Assembly (NCBI GenBank): GCA_020055645.1
Contig: CM034546.1
Location: 140,141,875-140,205,874 of the forward strand
Direction: 5' to 3'
DNA: 64,000 bases
Source: Tomocerus qinae
Lineage: Eukaryota; Arthropoda; Collembola; Entomobryomorpha; Tomoceridae
Shown: positions 13,856 through 25,921 of the stretch, piece by piece
Position numbering within the stretch: position 1 is the first letter of the stretch
Layout: each line of letters opens with the position of its first letter
Notes under the pieces: model-generated
Seen by the model: only the letters and a program-made list of their open reading frames with translations
The model's database searches: none
What the model was told of the DNA's origin: nothing
Made by a program: the position numbers and the translations under genes

Positions 13856-16649
13856 GATTTGTTCGAAACCTTTTCGAATCGTTCGAAACCTTTCGAATCG
13901 TTCGAAAGGTTTCGAATCGTTCGAAACCTTTCGAATCGTTCGAATTCTTTCGAATCGTTCGAAACCTTTCGAATCGTTCGAAACCTTTCAAATCGTTCGA
14001 AACCTTTCGAATCGTTCGAAACCTTTTGATTTGTTCGAAACCTTTCGAATCGTTCGAAACCTTTCGAATGGTTCGAAACCTTTCGAATCGTTCGAAACCT
14101 TTCGAATCGTTCGAAACCTTTTGATTTGTTCGAAACCTTTCGAATCGTTCGAAACCTTTCGAATCGTTCGAAACCCTTCGAATCGTTCGAAACCTTTTGA
14201 ATCGTTTAAAACCTTTCAAATCGTTCGAGACCTTTCGAATCGTTCGAAACATTTCGAATCGTTCGAAACCTTTAGAATCCTTCGAAACCTTTCGAATCGT
14301 TCGAAACCTTTCGAATCTTTTGAGACCTGTCGAATCATTTGAAACTTTTTAAATCATTCAAAACCTTTTGAATCATTCGAAACCTTTTGAATCGTTCGAA
14401 ACTTTTCGAATCATTCGAAACCTTTCGAATCTTTTGAGACCTGTCGAATCGTTTGAAACTTTTTTAATCATTCAAAACCTTTCGAATCATTCGAAACCTT
14501 TCGAATCATTCGAAACCTTTCGAATCATTCGAAACCTTTCGAATTATTCGAAACCTTTCGAATTATTCGAAACCTTTCGATTAGTTCGATACCTTTTGAT
14601 TTGTTCGAAACCCTTCGAATCGTTCGAAACCTTTCCAATCGTTCGAAACCTTTCGAATCGTTCGAAACCTTTCGAATCGTTCGAAACCTTTCGAATAGTT
14701 TGAAACCTTTTGAATCGATAGAAACCTTTCGAATCGATAGAAACCTTTTGAATCGATAGAAACCTTTCGAATCGATAGAAACCTTTCGAATCGTTCGAAA
14801 CCATTTGAATTGTTCGAAAGCTTTCGAATCGTTCGAGCCTTTCGAATCGTTCGAAACCTATCGAATCGTTCGAAACTTTTCGAATCATTCGAAACTTTTC
14901 GAATCATTCGAAACCTTTCGAATCATTCGAAACCTTTCGAATCATTCGAAACCTTTCGAATCATTCGAAACCTTTCGAATCGTTCGAAACCATTTGAATT
15001 GTTCGAAAGCTTTCGAATCGTTCGAGCCTTTCGAATCGTTCGAAACCTATCGAATCGTTCGAAACTTTTCGAATCATTCGAAACTTTTCGAATCATTCGA
15101 AAACTTTCGAATCATTCGAAACCTTTCGAATCATTCGAAACCTTTCGAATCATTCGAAACCTTTCGAATCTTTTAACGATACCTGTCGAATCGTTTGAAA
15201 CTTTTTTAATCATTCAAAACCTTTCGAATCATTCGAAACCTTTCGAATAATTCGAAACCTTTCGAATCATTCGAAACCTTTCGAATCATTCGAAACCTTT
15301 CGAATCGTTTGAAACCTTTCGAATCGTTCGAAACCTTTTGATTTGTTCGAAACCTTTCGAATCGTTCGAAACCTTTTGATTTGTTCGAAACCTTTCGAAT
15401 CGTTCGAAACCTTTCGAATCGTTCGAAAGGTTTCGAATCGTTCGAAACCTTTCGAATCGTTCGAAACCTTTCGAATCGTTCGAAAACTTTCGAATCGTTG
15501 GAAACCTTTCAAATCGTTCGAAACCTTTCGAATCGTTCGAAACCTTTCGAATAGTTCGAAACCTTTCGAATCGTTCGAAACCTTTCGAATCGTTCGAAAC
15601 CTTTCGAATCGTTCGAAACCTTTCGAATCGTTCGAAACCTTTTGATTTGTTCGAAACCTTTCGAATCGTTCGAAACCTTTCGAATCGTTCGAAACCCTTC
15701 GAATCGTTCGAAACCTTTTGAATCGTTTAAAACCTTTCAAATCGTTCGAGACCTTTCGAATCGTTCGAAACCTTTCGAATCGTTCGAAACCTTTAGAATC
15801 CTTCGAAACCTTTCGAATCGTTCGAAACCTTTTGATTTGTTCGAAACCTTTCGAATCGTTCGAAACCTTTTGATTTGTTCGAAACCTTTCGAATCGTTCG
15901 AAACCTTTCGAATAGTTCGAAACCTTTCGAATCGTTCGAAACCTTTCGAATCGTTCGAAACCTTTCGAATCGTTCGAAACCTTTCGAATCGTTCGAAACC
16001 TTTCGAATCGTTCGAAACCTTTCGAATCGTTCGAAACCTTTTGATTTGTTCGAAACCTTTCGAATCGTTCGAAACCTTTCGAATCGTTCGAAACCCTTCG
16101 AATCGTTCGAAACCTTTTGAATCGTTTAAAACCTTTCAAATCGTTCGAGACCTTTCGAATCGTTCGAAACCTTTCGAATCGTTCGAAACCTTTCGAATCG
16201 TTCGAAACCTTTCGAATCGTTCGAAACCTTTTGATTTGTTCGAAACCTTTCGAATCGTTCGAAACCTTTCGAATCGTTCGAAACCTTTCGAATCGTTCGA
16301 AACCTTTCGAATCGTTCGAAACCTTTCGAATCGTTCGAAACCTTTCGAATCGTTCGAAACCTTTCGAATCGTTCGAAACCTTTCGAATCGTTCGAAACCT
16401 TTCGAATCGTTCGAAACCTTTGGAATCCTTCGAAACCTTTCGAATCGTTCGAAACCTTTCGAATCTTTTGAGACCAGTCGAATCGTTTGAAACTTTTTAA
16501 ATCATTCAAAACCTTTTGAATCATTCGAAACCTTTCGAATCGTTCGAAACCTTTCGAAGAGTTTGAAACCTTTTGAATCGATAGAAACCTTTCGAATCGA
16601 TAGAAACCTTTTGAATCGATAGAAACCTTTCGAATCGATAGAAACCTTT

Positions 16650-17485
16650 CGAATCGTTCGAAACCATTTGAATTTTTCGAAAGCTTTCAAATCGTTCGAG
16701 CCTTTCGATTCGTTCGGTACCTTTCGAATAATTCGAAACCTTTCCAATCGTTCGAACCTTTCGAATCGTTCGAAACCTTTCGAATCGTTCGAAACCTTTC
16801 GAATCGTTCGAAATTTTTCGAATCGTTCGAAATTTTTCGAATCGTTCGAAAATTTTCGAATCATTCGAAACCTTTCGAATCGTTCGAAACCTTTCGAATC
16901 GTTCGAAACCCTTCGAATCGTTCGAAACCTTTTGAATCGTTTAAAACCTTTCAAATCGTTCGAGACCTTTCGAATCGTTCGAAACCTTTTGATTTGTTCG
17001 AAACCTTTCGAATCGTTCGATACCTTTTGATTTGTTCGAAACCTTTCGAATCGTTCGAAACCTTTCCAATCGTTCGAAACCTTTCGAATCGTTCGAAACC
17101 TTTCGAATCGTTCGAAACCTTTCGAAGAGTTTGAAACCTTTTGAATCGATAGAAACCTTTCGAATCGATAGAAACCTTTTGAATCGATAGAAACCTTTCG
17201 AATCGATAGAAACCTTTCGAATCGTTCGAAACCATTTGAATTGTTCGAAAGCTTTCGAATCGTTCGAGCCTTTCGAATCGTTCGAAACCTATCGAATCGT
17301 TCGAAACTTTTCGAATCATTCGAAACTTTTCGAATCATTCGAAAACTTTCGAATCATTCGAAACCTTTCGAATCATTCGAAACCTTTCGAATCATTCGAA
17401 ACCTTTCGAATCGTTTGAAACCTTTCGAATCGTTCGAAACCTTTTGATTTGTTCGAAACCTTTCGAATCGTTCGAAACCTTTTGA
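16650..17485. repeat. Satellite higher-order block, copy 2
   Basis: Second copy of the block at about 13,020-13,855, with the same private variants in the same order. Similarity to copy 1 falls off near 17,485, where copy 1 carries an extra T in CCTTTTCGAATCG. The sequence just left of 16,650 (GAAGAGTTTGAAACC followed by GATAGAAACC monomers) is itself repeated at 13,495 and 17,123, so exchanges overlapped. Confidence 0.8.
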
Positions 17486-17939
17486 TTTGTTCGAAACCTT
17501 TCGAATCGTTCGAAACCTTTCGAATCGTTCGAAAGGTTTCGAATCGTTCGAAACCTTTCGAATCGTTCGAATTCTTTCGAATCGTTCGAAACCTTTCGAA
17601 TCGTTCGAAACCTTTCAAATCGTTCGAAACCTTTCGAATCGTTCGAAACCTTTCGAATAGTTCGAAACCTTTCGAATCGTTCGAAACCTTTCGAATCGTT
17701 CGAAACCTTTCGAATCGTTCGAAACCTTTCGAATCGTTCGAAACCTTTTGATTTGTTCGAAACCTTTCGAATCGTTCGAAACCTTTCGAATCGTTCGAAA
17801 CCCTTCGAATCGTTCGAAACCTTTTGAATCGTTTAAAACCTTTCAAATCGTTCGAGACCTTTCGAATCGTTCGAAACATTTCGAATCGTTCGAAACCTTT
17901 AGAATCCTTCGAAACCTTTCGAATCGTTCGAAACCTTTC

Positions 17940-20025
17940 AAATCTTTTGAGACCTGTCGAATCATTTGAAACTTTTTAAATCATTCAAAACCTTTTGAAT
18001 CATTCGAAACCTTTTGAATCGTTCGAAACTTTTCGAATCATTCGAAACCTTTCGAATCGTTCGAAACCATTTGAATTGTTCGAAAGCTTTCGAATCGTTC
18101 GAGCCTTTCGAATCGTTCGAAACCTATCGAATCGTTCGAAACTTTTCGAATCATTCGAAACTTTTCGAATCATTCGAAAACTTTCGAATCATTCGAAACC
18201 TTTCGAATCATTCGAAACCTTTCGAATCATTCGAAACCTTTCGAATCTTTTAACGATACCTGTCGAATCGTTTGAAACTTTTTTAATAATTCAAAACCTT
18301 TCGAATCATTCGAAACCTTTCGAATAATTCGAAACCTTTCGAATCATTCGAAACCTTTCGAATCATTCGAAACCTTTCGAATCATTCGAAACCTTTCGAA
18401 TCATTCGAAACCTTTCGAATCGTTTGAAACCTTTCGAATCGTTCGAAACCTTTTGATTTGTTCGAAACCTTTCGAATCGTTCGAAACCTTTTGATTTGTT
18501 CGAAACCTTTCGAATCGTTCGAAACCTTTCGAATCGTTCGAAAGGTTTCGAATCGTTCGAAAGGTTTCGAATCGTTCGAAACCTTTCGAATCGTTCGAAA
18601 CCTTTCGAATCGTTCGAAACCTTTCGAATCGTTCGAAACCTTTCAAATCGTTCGAAACCTTTCGAATCGTTCGAAACCTTTCGAATAGTTCGAAACCTTT
18701 CGAATCGTTAGAAACCTTTCGAATCGTTCGAAACCTTTCGAATCGTTCGAAACCTTTCGAATCGTTCGAAACCTTTTGAATCGATAGAAACCTTTCGAAT
18801 CGTTCGAAACCTTTCGAATCGTTCGAAACCTTTCGAATCGTTCGAAACCTTTCGAATCGTTCGAAACCTTTTGATTTGTTCGAAACCTTTCGAATCGTTC
18901 GAAACCTTTCGAATCGTTCGAAATCCTTCGAATCGTTCGAAACCTTTTGAATCGTTTAAACCTTTCAAATCGTTCGAGACCTTTCGAATCGTTCGAAACA
19001 TTTCGAATCGTTCGAAACCTTTAGAATCCTTCGAAACCTTTCGAATCGTTCGAAACCTTTCAAATCTTTTGAGACCTGTCGAATCATTTGAAACTTTTTA
19101 AATCATTCAAAACCTTTTGAATCATTCGAAACCTTTTGGATCGTTCGAAACTTTTCGAATCATTCGAAACCTTTCGAATCGTTCGAAACCATTTGAATTG
19201 TTCGAAAGCTTTCGAATCGTTCGAGCCTTTCGAATCGTTCGAAACCTATCGAATCGTTCGAAACTTTTCGAATCATTCGAAACTTTTCGAATCATTCGAA
19301 AACTTTCGAATCATTCGAAACCTTTCGAATCATTCGAAACCTTTCGAATCATTCGAAACCTTTCGAATCTTTTAACGATACCTGTCGAATCGTTTGAAAC
19401 TTTTTTAATCATTCAAAACCTTTCGAATCATTCGAAACCTTTCGAATAATTCGAAACCTTTCGAATCATTCGAAACCTTTCGAATCATTCGAAACCTTTC
19501 GAATCATTCGAAACCTTTCGAATCGTTTGAAACCTTTCGAATCGTTCGAAACCTTTTGATTTGTTCGAAACCTTTCGAATCGTTCGAAACCTTTTGATTT
19601 GTTCGAAACCTTTCGAATCGTTCGAAACCTTTCGAATCGTTCGAAAGGTTTCGAATCGTTCGAAAGGTTTCGAATCGTTCGAAACCTTTCGAATCGTTCG
19701 AAACCTTTCGAATCGTTCGAAACCTTTCGAATCGTTCGAAACCTTTCAAATCGTTCGAAACCTTTCGAATCGTTCGAAACCTTTCGAATAGTTCGAAACC
19801 TTTCGAATCATTTGAAACCTTTCGAATCATTCGAAACCTTTCGAATCATTCGAAACCTTTCGAATCATTCGATACCTTTCGAATCGTTCGAAACCTTTCG
19901 AATCGTTCGAAACTTTTCGAATTGTTCGAAACTTTTCGAACCGCTCGAAACTTTTCGAACCGTTCGAAACTTTTCGAACCGTTCGAAATATTTCGAATCA
20001 TTCGAAACTTTTCGAATCGTTTGAA
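17940..20025. repeat. Tandem pair of about 1.1-kb higher-order units in the satellite
   Basis: The run at about 17,995-18,330 recurs at 19,117-19,450 (offset 1,122 bp), and that at 18,458-18,690 recurs at 19,561-19,790 (offset 1,103 bp). Both copies carry the rare insertion TTTTAACGATACCTGTCGAA and pairs of inverted-core monomers. Two adjacent units near 1.1 kb are therefore visible. A similar spacing of about 1,101 bp links blocks at 11,109 and 12,210. Confidence 0.75.
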
Positions 20026-23000
20026 ACCTTTCGAATCGTTCGAAACCTTTCGAATCGTTCGAAACCTTTCGAATCGTTCGAAACCTTTCGAATCGTTCGA
20101 AACCTTTCGAATCGTTCGAAACCTTTTGAATCGATAGAAACCTTTCGAATCGATAGAAACCTTTCGAATCGATAGAAACCTTTCGAATCGATAGAAACCT
20201 TTCGAATCGTTCAAAACCTTTTGATTTGTTCGAAACCTTTCGAATCAATAGAAACCTTTCGAATCGTTCGAAACCTTTCAAATCCTTTGAAACGTTTCGA
20301 ATCGCTTGAAACCTTTCGAATCGTTCGAAACTTTTCGAACCGTTCGAAACTTTTGGAACCGTTCGAAACTTTTCGAACCGTTCGAAACTTTTCGAACCGT
20401 TCGAAACTTTTCGAACCGTTCGAAGCTTTTCGAACCGTTCGAAATATTTCGAATCATTCGAAACTTTTCGAATCGTTTGAAACCTTTCGAATCGGTCGAA
20501 ACCTTTCGAATCGTTCGAAATTATTCAATTCGTTCGAATCGTTTCGAATGGTAAAAAACCTTTCGAATCGTTAAAAACCTTTCGAATCGTTCTAAACCTT
20601 TGGAATCCTTCAAAACCTTTCGAATCGTCCGAAACCTTTGGATTCGTTTGATACCTTTCGAATCGTTCGAAACCCTTTGATTTGTTGGAAACCTTTCGAA
20701 TCGTTCGAAACCTTTTGATTTGTTCGAAACCTTTCGAATCAATAGAAACCTTTCGAATCGATAGAAACCTTTCGAATCGATAGAAACCTTTCGAATCGAT
20801 AGAAACCTTTCGAATCGATAGAAACCTTTCGAATCGATAGAAACCTTTCGAATCGATAGAAACCTTTCGAATCATTCGAAACCTTTCGAATCTTTTAAGA
20901 CCTGTCGAACCGTTTGAAACTTTTTTAATCATTCAAAACCTTTCAAATCATTCGAAACCTTTCGAATCATTCGAAACCTTTCGAATAATTCGAAACCTTT
21001 CGAATCATTCGAAACCTTTCGAATCGTTCGAAACCTTTCGAATCGTTCGAAACCTTTCGAATCGTTCGAAACCTTTCGAATCGTTCGAAACCTTTCGAAT
21101 CGTTCGAAACCTTTCGAATCGTTCGAAACTTTTTGATTTGTTTGAAACCTTTCATATGGCTTGAAACCTTTCGAATCGTTCGAAACCTTTCGAATCGTTC
21201 GAAACCTTTCGAATCGTTAAAAACCTTTCGAATCGTTCGAAACTTTTCGAATCGTTCGAAACCTTTGGATTCGTTTGATACCTTTCGAATCGTTCGAAAC
21301 TTTTTGAATCTTTCGAAACCTTTCGAATCGTTCGAAAACTTTTGAATCGATAGAAACCTTTCGAATCGATAGAAACCTTTCGAATCGTTTGAAGCCTTTC
21401 GAATCGTTCGAAACCATTTGAATCGTTCGAAACATTTCGAATCGTTCAAAACCTTTTCAATGGTAAAAAACCTTTCGAATTGTTCGAAACCTTTCGAATC
21501 GATAGAAACCTTTCGAATTTTTCGAAACTTTTAAAAAGATTCGAAACCTTTCGAATCGTTAGAAACCTTTCGAATCGTTAAAAACCTTTCAAATCGTTCG
21601 AAACCTTTTGATTGGTTGGAAACCTTTCGATTCGTTCGAAACCTTTCAAATCCTTCCAAACGTTTCGAATCGTTTGAAACCTTTCGAATCGTTCGAAACC
21701 TTTCGAATCGTTCGAAACCTTTCGAATCGTTCGAAACCTTTCGAATCGTTCGAAACCTTTCGAATCGTTCGAAACCTTTTGATTTGTTCGAAACCTTTCG
21801 AATCGATAGAAACCTTTCGAATCGTTCGAAACCTTTCGAATCGTTCGAAACCTTTCGAATCGTTCGAAACCTTTTGAATCGATAGAAACCTTTCGAATCG
21901 ATAGAAACCTTTCGAATCGATAGAAACCTTTCGAATCGTTCGAAACCTTTCGAATCGTTCGAAACCTTTCGAATCGTTCGAAACCTTTCGAATCGTTCGA
22001 AACCTTTTGAATCGTTCGAAACCTTTCGAATCGTTCGAAACCTTTCGAATCGTTCGAAACCTTTCGAATCGTTCGAAACCTTTCGAATCGTTCGAAACTT
22101 TTTGATTTGTTCGAAACCTTTCATATTGCTTGAAACCTTTCGAATCGTTCGAAACCTTTCGAATCGTTCGAAACCTTTCGAATCGTTCGAAACCTTTCGA
22201 ATCGTTCGAAACCTTTCGAATCGTTCGAAACCTTTCGAATCGTTAAAAACCTTTCGAATCGTTCGAAACTTTTCGAATCGTTCGAAACCTTTTGAATCGA
22301 TAGAAACCTTTCGAATCGATAGAAACCTTTCGAATCGATAGAAACCTTTCGAATCGTTCGAAACCTTTTGATTTGTTCGAAACCTTTCGAATCGATAGAA
22401 ACCTTTCGAATCGTTCGAAACCTTTCGAATCGTTCGAAACCTTTCGAATCGTTCGAAACCTTTTGAATCGATAGAAACCTTTCGAATCGATAGAAACCTT
22501 TCGAATCGATAGAAACCTTTCGAATCGTTCAAAACCTTTTGATTTGTTCGAAACCTTTCGAATCGATAGAAACCTTTCGAATCGTTCGAAACCTTTCAAA
22601 TCCTTTGAAACGTTTCGAATCGCTTGAAACCTTTCGAATCGTTCGAAACTTTTCGAACCGTTCGAAACTTTTCGAACCGTTCGAAACTTTTCGAACCGTT
22701 GGAAATATTTCGAATCATTCGAAACTTTTCGAATCGTTTGAAACCTTTCGAATCGGTCGAAACCTTTCGAATCGTTCGAAATTATTCAATTCGTTCGAAT
22801 CGTTTCGAATGGTAAAAAACCTTTCGAATCGTTAAAAACCTTTCGAATCGTTAAAAACCTTTCGAATCGTTCTAAACCTTTGGAATCCTTCAAAACCTTT
22901 CGAATCGTTCGAAACCTTTAGATTCGTTTGATACCTTTCGAATCATTCCAAACTTTTTGAATCTTTCGAAACCTTTCGAATCGTTCGAAAACTTTTGAAT

Positions 23001-23995
23001 CGATAGAAACCTTTCGAATCGATAGAAACCTTTCAAATCGTTTGAAGCCTTTCGAATCGTTCGAAACCATTTGAATCGTTCGAAACATTTCGAATCGTTC
23101 AAAACCTTTTCAATGGTAAAAAACCTTTCGAATTTTTCGAAACTTTTAAAAAGATTCGAAACCTTTCGAATCGTTAGAAACCTTTCGAATCGTTAAAAAC
23201 CTTTCAAATCGTTCGAAACCTTTTGATTCGTTGGAAACCTGTCGATTCGTTCGAAACCTTTCAAATCCTTCCAAACGTTTCGAATCGTTTGAAACCTTTC
23301 GAATCGTTCGAAACCTTTCGAATCGTTCGAAACCTTTCGAATCGTTCGAAACCTTTCGAATCGTTTGAAACCTTTGGAATCCTTCAAAACCTTTCGATTC
23401 GTTCGAAACCTTGGGATTCGTTCGATACCTTTCGAATCGTTCGAAACTTTTTGAATCTTTCGAAACCTTTCGAATCGTTAGAAACCTTTCGAATCGTTCG
23501 AAAACTTTTGAATCGATAGAAACCTTTCGAATCGTTTGAAGCCTTTCGAATCGTTCGAAACCATTTGAATTGTTCGAAACATTTCGAATCGTTCAAAACC
23601 TTTTCAATGGTAAAAAACCTTTCGAATTGTTCGAAACCTTTCGAATTGTTGGAAACCTTTCGAATCGTTCGAAACCTTTCGAATTGTTCGAAACCTTTCG
23701 AATCGTTCGAAACCTTTCGAATTGTTCGAAACCTTTTAAACCGTTCGAAACCTTTCGAATCGTTCGTAACCATTCAAATCGTTCGAAACCTTTCGAATGG
23801 TAAGAAACCTTTCTAATCGTTAAAAACCTTTAGAATCGTAAGAAACTTTTCGAATCCATCGAAATCTTTCGAATCGTTAGAAACCTTTCGAATCGTTCGA
23901 AATATTTCGAATCGTTCGAAACCTTTCGAATCGTTCGAAACCTTTCGAATCGTTCGAAACCTTTCGAATCGTTTGAAACCTTTCGAATCGCTCGA
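19900..23995. repeat. Diverged right flank of the 19-bp satellite
   Basis: Towards the right end the monomers become heterogeneous: runs of TTCGAACCG units (19,935-19,990, 20,330-20,450, 22,645-22,705), AATGGTAAAAAACC units and TTTTAAAAAGATTCG units appear. The segment near 20,539 recurs at 22,796, and the one near 21,449 recurs at 23,111, so the flank has its own larger duplications. The last recognisable monomers end at about 23,995. Decay at an array edge is typical of satellites. Confidence 0.8.
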
Positions 23996-24670
23996 AAATT
24001 TAAAAAAATTTCTGGCATTATTGATTTTTGAAGTTACATAATATTCTCAATTTAATCAACCATAATAAAATGTGAATATCTTGTGTTATTGTCTCTTAAC
24101 CGATAATGAACGCAATAAAGTTGTTTATTTATTTTGTTTCAATTTCTTCATGGCAATGTATTATCAGTCCTTAAGGCGTTTTCATAACATGTTATTTTTT
24201 GCTTACTAGGACATCATTTTTCCTACCTATCTGTTAATTAAACACAACGTGATTAATTTTTTTAAATTTTTAAGTGTGGGCATAAATAGCATTTTTTACA
24301 ATATAGTATAGGGAACCAATATTGAATGATTTGACTTAAGTATACCTGAGGAAGTCAAACAAATTAAATCTTTAATGCTTTTATAAATTAAGGTCGTTCT
24401 AAATGTACAATAAAAGAATTCTTTATACCGACCAAAGATTGTTTTCTGTTATAGTTACCAATTGGTGAATAAAAAAATAACCCCACTGAAAATAAATGTA
24501 TACGCTTCTAAAGATTTATTTTGAATTGACCAATAATAAATCAGATTTCCATGATAAATTTGTTTATGATTTTTATGAAGCATTTCGAAGGGTATTATTT
24601 ATTTCGGCTCAGAACTTGTGACTTGACTTGTGATAGGAAAATGCAGACTAACACTTTTAGCACCATCGTC
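23996..24670. other. Unique AT-rich DNA flanking the satellite
   Basis: I see no gene, RNA gene or clear repeat here. Open frames are short and have no recognisable content. The junction with the satellite (GCTCGAAAATTTAAAAAAATTTCTGGC) shows no obvious target duplication. Confidence 0.6.
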
Positions 24671-24975
24671 AGACATGGCATCAATTTCTTGTTTCAAGGA
24701 ATTTTTCTTGAAAAATGAAATATTTGAAATTAATGAAATCAATGAAATTTTTGAATTAAATGAAATAAATACAATGCGCATGTGTACACGCATGCGCAAT
24801 TCATTTATTTCGCGCGAAATTTATTGAAATTTATTGAAATAAATGCCATGTACTCTATTTATTTCATTTATTTCAAATATTTCATTTTTCAAGGAAAGTG
24901 GGAGTGCAATATTTCGCGAAATATTTCAAAAATTTTCATTATTTATTTCCGAGAAATATTTCAAGTGCCATGTCT
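24671..24975. mobile_element. Putative MITE with AGACATGGCA termini
   Basis: A 305-bp segment begins with AGACATGGCA and ends with its reverse complement TGCCATGTCT. Internally, GAAATATTTGAAAT-type repeats on the left half are mirrored as ATTTCAAATATTTC on the right half, with a near-palindrome rich in TGCGCA at about 24,774-24,802. No coding capacity beyond accidental short frames. No clean target duplication was found, so the superfamily is undetermined. Confidence 0.5.
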
Positions 24976-25187
24976 TATCATCGTAAACTAACACACTATT
25001 CAACTCTATGCTGTAATTAAAATTATATTGTATTATCTTGAACATTGAACTTGAGACTGAAAAGTTTACAATAGGTAATTAGAGACTTATTTGCTGAAGA
25101 GACTAGCTGCTATTACTTTACTATCAATAAACTTATAATCATGACATTTTGCAAACATATATATTTTGTATCAGATAAACACTTTTC

Positions 25188-25223
25188 CAGCATGTTATGA
25201 TCTGAAATGATCATAACATGCTG
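25188..25223. repeat. Perfect 15-bp stem hairpin
   Basis: CAGCATGTTATGATC at 25,188-25,202 is followed by the six-base loop TGAAAT and then the exact reverse complement, ending at 25,223. No U-rich tract or gene end lies beside it, so a role as terminator or RNA element is not supported. Confidence 0.7.
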
Positions 25224-25374
25224 CAAAATATAAATTACTTGCTACATACATAATACAATTTTGATTATTACTAATTACTATTATACGTAGGTATACTAAT
25301 CCGACATAACTATGGCATAGTGCGATAGGGATTTTTAAGCATTATTTATATATTTACATACGAGCAAATATATT

Positions 25375-25800
25375 TATGTGTTTAATAGTTTTGTTTAAAT
25401 TGAGGTTGTTAAAAGTCAGTGCTAAATGAATTCTTTATCATTAATAAATGATATTCTCTATTATTTACAGCTAGCAGTTCTGTCTTTTAGATGAGAACTT
25501 TTTAACGTCGAAATTAACCAAATATAAGGATTGTCGTCCAAATATAAGGATTGTAGTCCATTTCTGCATCTGTGGTGAGTAGAGTTAACGATGATAATCA
25601 TAACAAAATGATTTCTATAATAATTTTTATATGTTTAATATGCTTGTTTAAATTGAGGTTGTTTAAAGTCAGTGCTAAATGAATTTTTTATCATTAATGA
25701 ATGATATTCTGTATTATTTACAGCTAGCAGTTCTGTATTTTGGACGACAACTGTTTAACGTCAAAATTAACCAAATATAAGGATTGTGCATCTGTGGTCT
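25375..25800 (+). repeat. Two direct copies of about 180 bp upstream of the Helitron
   Basis: The stretch from about 25,375 to 25,575 (TTTAAATTGAGGTTG, GTCAGTGCTAAATGAATT, TATTTACAGCTAGCAGTTCTG, AACCAAATATAAGGATTG) recurs at about 25,628-25,797 with scattered differences. In the first copy AAATATAAGGATTG is itself doubled. TATTTACAG followed by CTAGCAG resembles a 3' splice site in both copies. The pair lies just before the Helitron start codon and could be a duplicated 5' leader or promoter; that is inference. Confidence 0.65.
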
Positions 25801-25921
25801 GTAGCCATTATAAAGTTTTTAATTGATTGTTTAAATTAAGGTTAATTGTTTAATTATTTGGATTAAGCATAAGACAGGACAGTATAATCTCATGGTGATG
25901 TATTGGTTTTTAATAGTAGAC

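Larger units (their letters stand above)
1..23995. repeat. 19-bp satellite array (TTCGAA-rich)
   Basis: The whole segment is a head-to-tail tandem array of the 19-bp unit TTCGAAACCTTTCGAATCG, roughly 1,260 copies, with no unique sequence inside. It begins before base 1 and stops at about 23,995 where unique AT-rich sequence starts. Each monomer holds two TTCGAA palindromes spaced alternately 10 and 9 bp. Common variants change the spacer (TCG to TCGATA or TTTGATTTG) or the core (ACCT to ACCA, AGCT or ACTT). Because 19 is not a multiple of 3 and the common monomer lacks stops, all six frames stay open for hundreds of bases and read as 19-residue repeats of the SKPFESFETFRIVRNLSNR kind; these are not genes. 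Whether it is centromeric, pericentromeric or subtelomeric cannot be told from the sequence. Confidence 0.97.

Noticed and set aside
166..23800. Dozens of long open frames (up to about 376 codons) in the satellite on both strands.
   Set aside because: They are 19-residue repeats caused by a stop-free 19-bp monomer read in all frames; no start context, no non-repetitive protein sequence.
1..23995. CRISPR-like array.
   Set aside because: There are no unique spacers between repeats; the array is a plain tandem satellite in eukaryotic DNA.
1..23995. Heat-shock element array (alternating GAA and TTC).
   Set aside because: GAA and TTC are adjacent or four bases apart here, not separated by two bases as in the canonical element.
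24599..24991. Short overlapping open frames near the satellite edge.
   Set aside because: They lie across the inverted-repeat element and have low-complexity translations (runs of FEINEINEI type).
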